This document shows positions 60,736 to 64,000 of a DNA stretch of 64,000 bases, piece by piece. The stretch is from Bacillus sp. EB106-08-02-XG196 (GTDB lineage: Bacteria; Bacillota; Bacilli; Bacillales; Cytobacillaceae), in NCBI RefSeq assembly GCF_013396335.1, contig NZ_JABWSY010000014.1, positions 124,001 through 188,000 on the forward strand. The letters run 5' to 3'. The notes under the pieces were generated by a model, which saw only the letters and a list, made by a program, of their open reading frames with translations, made no database searches and was not told the origin of the DNA. The stretch's first letter is position 1; each line of letters opens with the position of its first letter. Position numbers and translations under genes: made by a program.

Positions 60736-61053
60736 TTCCCCAAAACCCCTTTTGCATGTTTTCTCACAATTAAATAATATTCCAAATAATATTACCATAA
60801 TAAGGATTATAGATATACTTTCTTGTATTAAACAAGACTTTCAAACTTATATCTTGATACTTGAATTGTTAGTCTTCTGAACATAAAAAATTGAAACTGT
60901 TTCACAAAAAATATAAATCCCGATTACAATTTTCTTGCCATCTCTGACCTTTTTTCAAATTGTCTTGCATATACGTAGGATTAGAAAGTAATCGTAATGT
61001 TAATAATTGGAAGTGGGTTATCTAAAATTGATTATTAACAAAGGGAGGATAAA
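60736..61053. other. gene-free divergent promoter region
   Basis: About 320 bp of AT-rich DNA between the PLD gene (minus) and the 117-aa gene (plus). It should hold both promoters. No gene, repeat or clear operator recognised. Confidence 0.4.
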
Positions 61054-61407
61054 ATGGGGATTTTGTGGGAGACCATGACCACTAGTGAAAAAGATTTATT
61101 TATTGCAAAAGATGTTCTTGAGTTCAAATGTTTTACTAGAGATGGAGGAACTGATTGGTACAATGGACAATATTCACTGGGACACTGGAGATATAGCACC
61201 CGTTTAGAAGATGCACTAGATATGTTCAAGAGGGTTATGGGTGAAGACAGACACGCCCATATTATTATGGGAAGAGACAAGTATGAGTGTCATGTCATCA
61301 GAGAAGGTCTAGAGTCAATAATGGTGAATTTAACTAGTAACTCACTTCAAGATTTATTTTGTCTTATTGCCATACATCTTAAAGGAAATACAGTACAAAC
61401 AAAATAA
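61054..61407 (+). CDS. hypothetical protein (117 aa)
   Basis: ATG 61054 sits behind AAAGGGAGGATAAA. Soluble mixed alpha/beta protein with FIAKDVLEFKCFTRDGGTDW, then ARHAHIIMG-like HAHIIMGRDKYECHV in the middle. Family not recognised. It is on the plus strand between the PLD and the SMC-like ATPase genes, ending in a shared terminator. It might be a small regulator or immunity-type protein, but nothing in the sequence proves it. Confidence 0.55.
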   Translation: MGILWETMTTSEKDLFIAKDVLEFKCFTRDGGTDWYNGQYSLGHWRYSTRLEDALDMFKRVMGEDRHAHIIMGRDKYECHVIREGLESIMVNLTSNSLQDLFCLIAIHLKGNTVQTK

Positions 61408-61436
61408 AAAAACGTGTCAAAATGACACGTTTTTTT
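61406..61436. terminator. bidirectional terminator
   Basis: AAAAAAACGTGTCA/TGACACGTTTTTTT hairpin between the convergent 117-aa gene and the ATPase gene. Confidence 0.88.
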
Positions 61437-64000
61437 AAGCAAGCACTTTTGCATCACCATACCCAGTAAAGTGGATATGAGTATAATTAACACCAAAACT
61501 TTTCATTTTGTGAGTGATTAATCTTTCTAAGTTTTCGTCACATGTAGTAAAGAATAATTGGTCTATAAACCTATTATTTTTGTTTGATTCAGAGAGTTCC
61601 GTACGAAGAAGATCAACAAATGATAATATATTTAAGTCATCCATAGTCTGGATTGGATCATCTAAAAAGAAGCACTTAAATAAGTTTTCTTTTTGCCCCA
61701 TTGATACAGTTATAAAGATGGCTAATGCCATGACAGATAGTTGTCCAGCACTTAGGATATTTGTAGCTGATATTTCTTCATCATTAATATTTGCATTTAA
61801 ACTTGCCATTTGATTGGTTTTACCATCGATTAATAAATTTATATCTTGAATATTGGTGTGTCTGTTTATACGTCTATATATCTTTTGAAGAGGGACTTTT
61901 ATGTCTTCCACCATTTTCTTGTCCCACTGATTTCTAATATTCTTCATCTTTGTTAATATTTGTTTTAGCTTCTTCAATTCACCCATTTTTTGAAGGTATT
62001 CCTTTTCACTTGCTTTATAACTACTCTCTAATATTTGTAATTGATTTCTTTTTGACCTTAGGTTTTTATCAGTCTCTATTCGGAGTATCCACAAATCTAA
62101 GTAAGAGATTTTACTTATTATATCTACATGATTGATTTCTTCTATCGGTATAATAATTGGGTATCCCTCTTTTAATTTTTGATACGAATTGATAAACATA
62201 TGTATATAATTAATTTTCCTACTAATATCTAACGCCTTATAATCGATCTTCTTCAGAACTTTATTGTTTTTATCCAGCATTCCAAACAGCTCTTGGTCTT
62301 CATTTATTAAATTACTAAGGAAGGTTTCTTCAAATGCTATAAATTCATCTGTCTTAATTAATTCATTCTCTAGGAGACGTTTTTTTTCTTCTACAATTTC
62401 CTCATTAATTTTCTGGAAATCTAACTTTAAATGAATACAATTATTCTTAAATTCATTTGTAACATTAAAACTTTTTAACAAATTATCTAAGTTATTAATA
62501 TTTGTCCCTATAAAATCCTTTATATAATCAAAAAACGTTTGGTAGATTGAATGTAAACTTTGCTGATATCTATCTACTGTTAATTGAAGTTCATTCCGTT
62601 TGTTATCAATTTCACCTAATATATCTTTAGCAACTCTAGATAGTTCAACATCTTTATCTGAAAACTTTTCGTTGCTCCCACATAATGGGCATTTCTTGTT
62701 CCCTTCATTTCTATGACTTTCAAATCCTACTTTATTATCAACTAAAACTCTTAATGATTTTAACTGTTCATCAGCTGTATTAAATCCCTTTAATTGTGAA
62801 TCAAGTGTATGATATTCCTTTAACCTAATGTCTATTGATTGAAATTTTTGAAACCGTTCTGTGTCTATTCCCTTTATTTTCGAACTTATATCTTTAAGGA
62901 TTTTTATCCCGTCTATTGATGGTTTTGAGACATTTGATAGTTCTCTTTGATGTAATAGATATGCCTGTTTCTCTTCTACAATATCATTTGAATCTTTCCC
63001 TTGTATACTCTTTATATCCACCTTATTTACCTGATATGGTTGATAGATTCTTGATATAAATTCGTCATATCGGTTCAGTTTATCTAAGTATGTTTTTAAC
63101 TGGTTAGCAACCTTAAACCCACTATGTTTTTCTTGCAATATTTTTATATTTTGAATATAGGTTTTTTGCCTTTTTAATTTAATTACTTTTTCCTCAAAAT
63201 TCTCGTCTGATTCAATGATTGAGATAGGTTTTATCTCATCCTCATAATATTTTTGTATAGGGTAAATTTGTGGCTTAATATCGTTACTTACATTATTTTG
63301 TTCAGCTTGAAGTAGATCATTTAATTCTTTAAAAGCTTCATCATATTTTTCTTTTTTCTTTTCGAAATCGATTATTAACTCAGCCTTTACTTTTGTTTCT
63401 ACTTGCTCAATAATCCCTTTGTGTTTTTTATCTTTCTTATCTCCATCTAAATTATTAATAATCTTCTCGATGTCTTTTGTTCCACCAAAGAAAGAAGAAA
63501 ATAAATGATAAATATTTTCTCGACTTTTTTCATAAATTCGTAAATTCTTCTCATAGGAGCATGTATAGCGTTCATAAAAATCCTTTGCAATTGGCTCATC
63601 TAAAACATAGTCAATGGTTTTCAGTTGAGTAATTTCTTCATCATTAATATAAAAATCACTATTCTCGGTGTCAAAAGCTAGACTTTCATCAGTAGAATTA
63701 AATATTCTCTTAACCTTATAATCTGCACCTTTATAAATAAATTCTATTTTCACCACAACATCTCCATTTTGTCCGTTATGGCGAATTAAACCTTTTTTCA
63801 CTTTTAAATTTCTTTTTTCATTTCTTGCATCATAATCTTCTTTTAACCTATGAATTGTTCCTGTAAAACACCATTCGAAAGCATCTAATAAAGAAGTCTT
63901 TCCGTATCCATTCGAGCCACTTAATAGAATTAATCCACTATTATCTTTATTTCCATTAAAAAATGTAAATGTCTTTTCCTCATATCCTCTAAAATTTTTT
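61435..64000 (-). CDS. SbcC/Rad50-like AAA ATPase (5' end outside the window)
   Basis: At least 854 residues; the first few codons are missing. The Walker A motif LLSGSNGYGKTSLLDAFEWC lies near the start, preceded by NFRGYEEKTFTF. Long helical, coiled-coil arms flank a CPLCG motif resembling half a zinc hook. Near the C-terminus come the ABC signature ILSAGQLSVMALAIF and Walker B CFFLDDPIQTMDD. This is the Rad50/SbcC/DndD-type layout, for proteins that act on DNA ends or structures. The partner gene would be upstream, beyond 64000. Confidence 0.85.
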   Translation of the reverse strand, partial: KNFRGYEEKTFTFFNGNKDNSGLILLSGSNGYGKTSLLDAFEWCFTGTIHRLKEDYDARNEKRNLKVKKGLIRHNGQNGDVVVKIEFIYKGADYKVKRIFNSTDESLAFDTENSDFYINDEEITQLKTIDYVLDEPIAKDFYERYTCSYEKNLRIYEKSRENIYHLFSSFFGGTKDIEKIINNLDGDKKDKKHKGIIEQVETKVKAELIIDFEKKKEKYDEAFKELNDLLQAEQNNVSNDIKPQIYPIQKYYEDEIKPISIIESDENFEEKVIKLKRQKTYIQNIKILQEKHSGFKVANQLKTYLDKLNRYDEFISRIYQPYQVNKVDIKSIQGKDSNDIVEEKQAYLLHQRELSNVSKPSIDGIKILKDISSKIKGIDTERFQKFQSIDIRLKEYHTLDSQLKGFNTADEQLKSLRVLVDNKVGFESHRNEGNKKCPLCGSNEKFSDKDVELSRVAKDILGEIDNKRNELQLTVDRYQQSLHSIYQTFFDYIKDFIGTNINNLDNLLKSFNVTNEFKNNCIHLKLDFQKINEEIVEEKKRLLENELIKTDEFIAFEETFLSNLINEDQELFGMLDKNNKVLKKIDYKALDISRKINYIHMFINSYQKLKEGYPIIIPIEEINHVDIISKISYLDLWILRIETDKNLRSKRNQLQILESSYKASEKEYLQKMGELKKLKQILTKMKNIRNQWDKKMVEDIKVPLQKIYRRINRHTNIQDINLLIDGKTNQMASLNANINDEEISATNILSAGQLSVMALAIFITVSMGQKENLFKCFFLDDPIQTMDDLNILSFVDLLRTELSESNKNNRFIDQLFFTTCDENLERLITHKMKSFGVNYTHIHFTGYGDAKVLA

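Noticed and set aside
61435..64000. Firm assignment as sbcC or dndD
   Set aside because: Walker, hook and signature motifs are shared by several families, and the defining neighbours are outside the window.

Overview
The window looks like chromosomal DNA of a low-GC Bacillota, most likely a Bacillaceae (Bacillus/Neobacillus/Mesobacillus type). The evidence is strong AGGAGG-type ribosome binding sites, frequent TTG/GTG starts, AT-rich intergenic DNA with dispersed hairpin repeats, and Bacillus-type gene sets (MhqR regulon, acsA, Spx-like protein, arsRBCDA). No rRNA, tRNA, CRISPR array or transposase was seen. Species cannot be named from the sequence.

Layout. 0-9 kb: accessory DNA. It starts with the 5' end of adenosine deaminase (add) behind an adenine-type riboswitch. 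Gene remnants (trxB, pirin), a Ktr/Trk potassium channel subunit, small membrane or secreted proteins and a methionine-rich membrane protein with a C-terminal cupredoxin domain follow. 9-15 kb: a CtaA-type heme A synthase, a Gfo/Idh-VOC-ABM operon divergent from an HxlR regulator, a second Gfo/Idh gene and an IclR regulator. 15-25.6 kb: a quinone/electrophile detoxification block resembling the B. subtilis MhqR regulon (azoreductase, WrbA, MhqD, flavin reductase, MhqO, DoxX/MhqP, MhqR, Spx-like, two MhqA-type dioxygenases, pirin), with MhqR-type palindromes (TATCTCGAATTCGAGATA type) between the genes. 25.7-30.4 kb: pentose-phosphate genes (pgi 3' remnant, transaldolase, gnd, a frameshifted zwf, rpiA) and a six-copy 52-bp hairpin array. 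30.5-35.3 kb: assorted metabolic genes. 35.5-38.4 kb: a visibly GC-richer operon (AcfC-like binding protein, lipoprotein, ECF-type sigma, RskA-like anti-sigma), probably acquired. 40.6-44.7 kb: OFA-family transporter and acsA, divergent from a LytTR regulator.

44.9-52.7 kb is an arsenic island with two convergent arms. The plus arm encodes a Cys-rich MarR regulator, a CC-tailed small protein, an ArsP-type permease, a second CC-tailed peptide and an ArsI-type C-As lyase. ArsN1 is divergent from it. The minus arm is arsR-arsB-arsC-arsD-arsA followed by a HesB-like gene. That gene has one in-frame TGA at the family's conserved Cys position and a SECIS-like stem-loop just downstream, so it is a candidate selenoprotein gene. 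Five products of the island end in or near a vicinal Cys pair.

53.7-64 kb looks like a defence or accessory island: a PLD-helicase-DUF3427 protein with an unidentified 340-aa partner, a ung remnant, a RES-domain pseudogene, a PLD/HKD protein with a coiled-coil tail, and an SbcC/Rad50-like ATPase that runs off the window end. Many pieces of the window are 3' fragments of housekeeping genes (trxB, pgi, ung, pirin) or partial duplications (amidohydrolase, mazG locus, mhqR), which points to repeated recombination.
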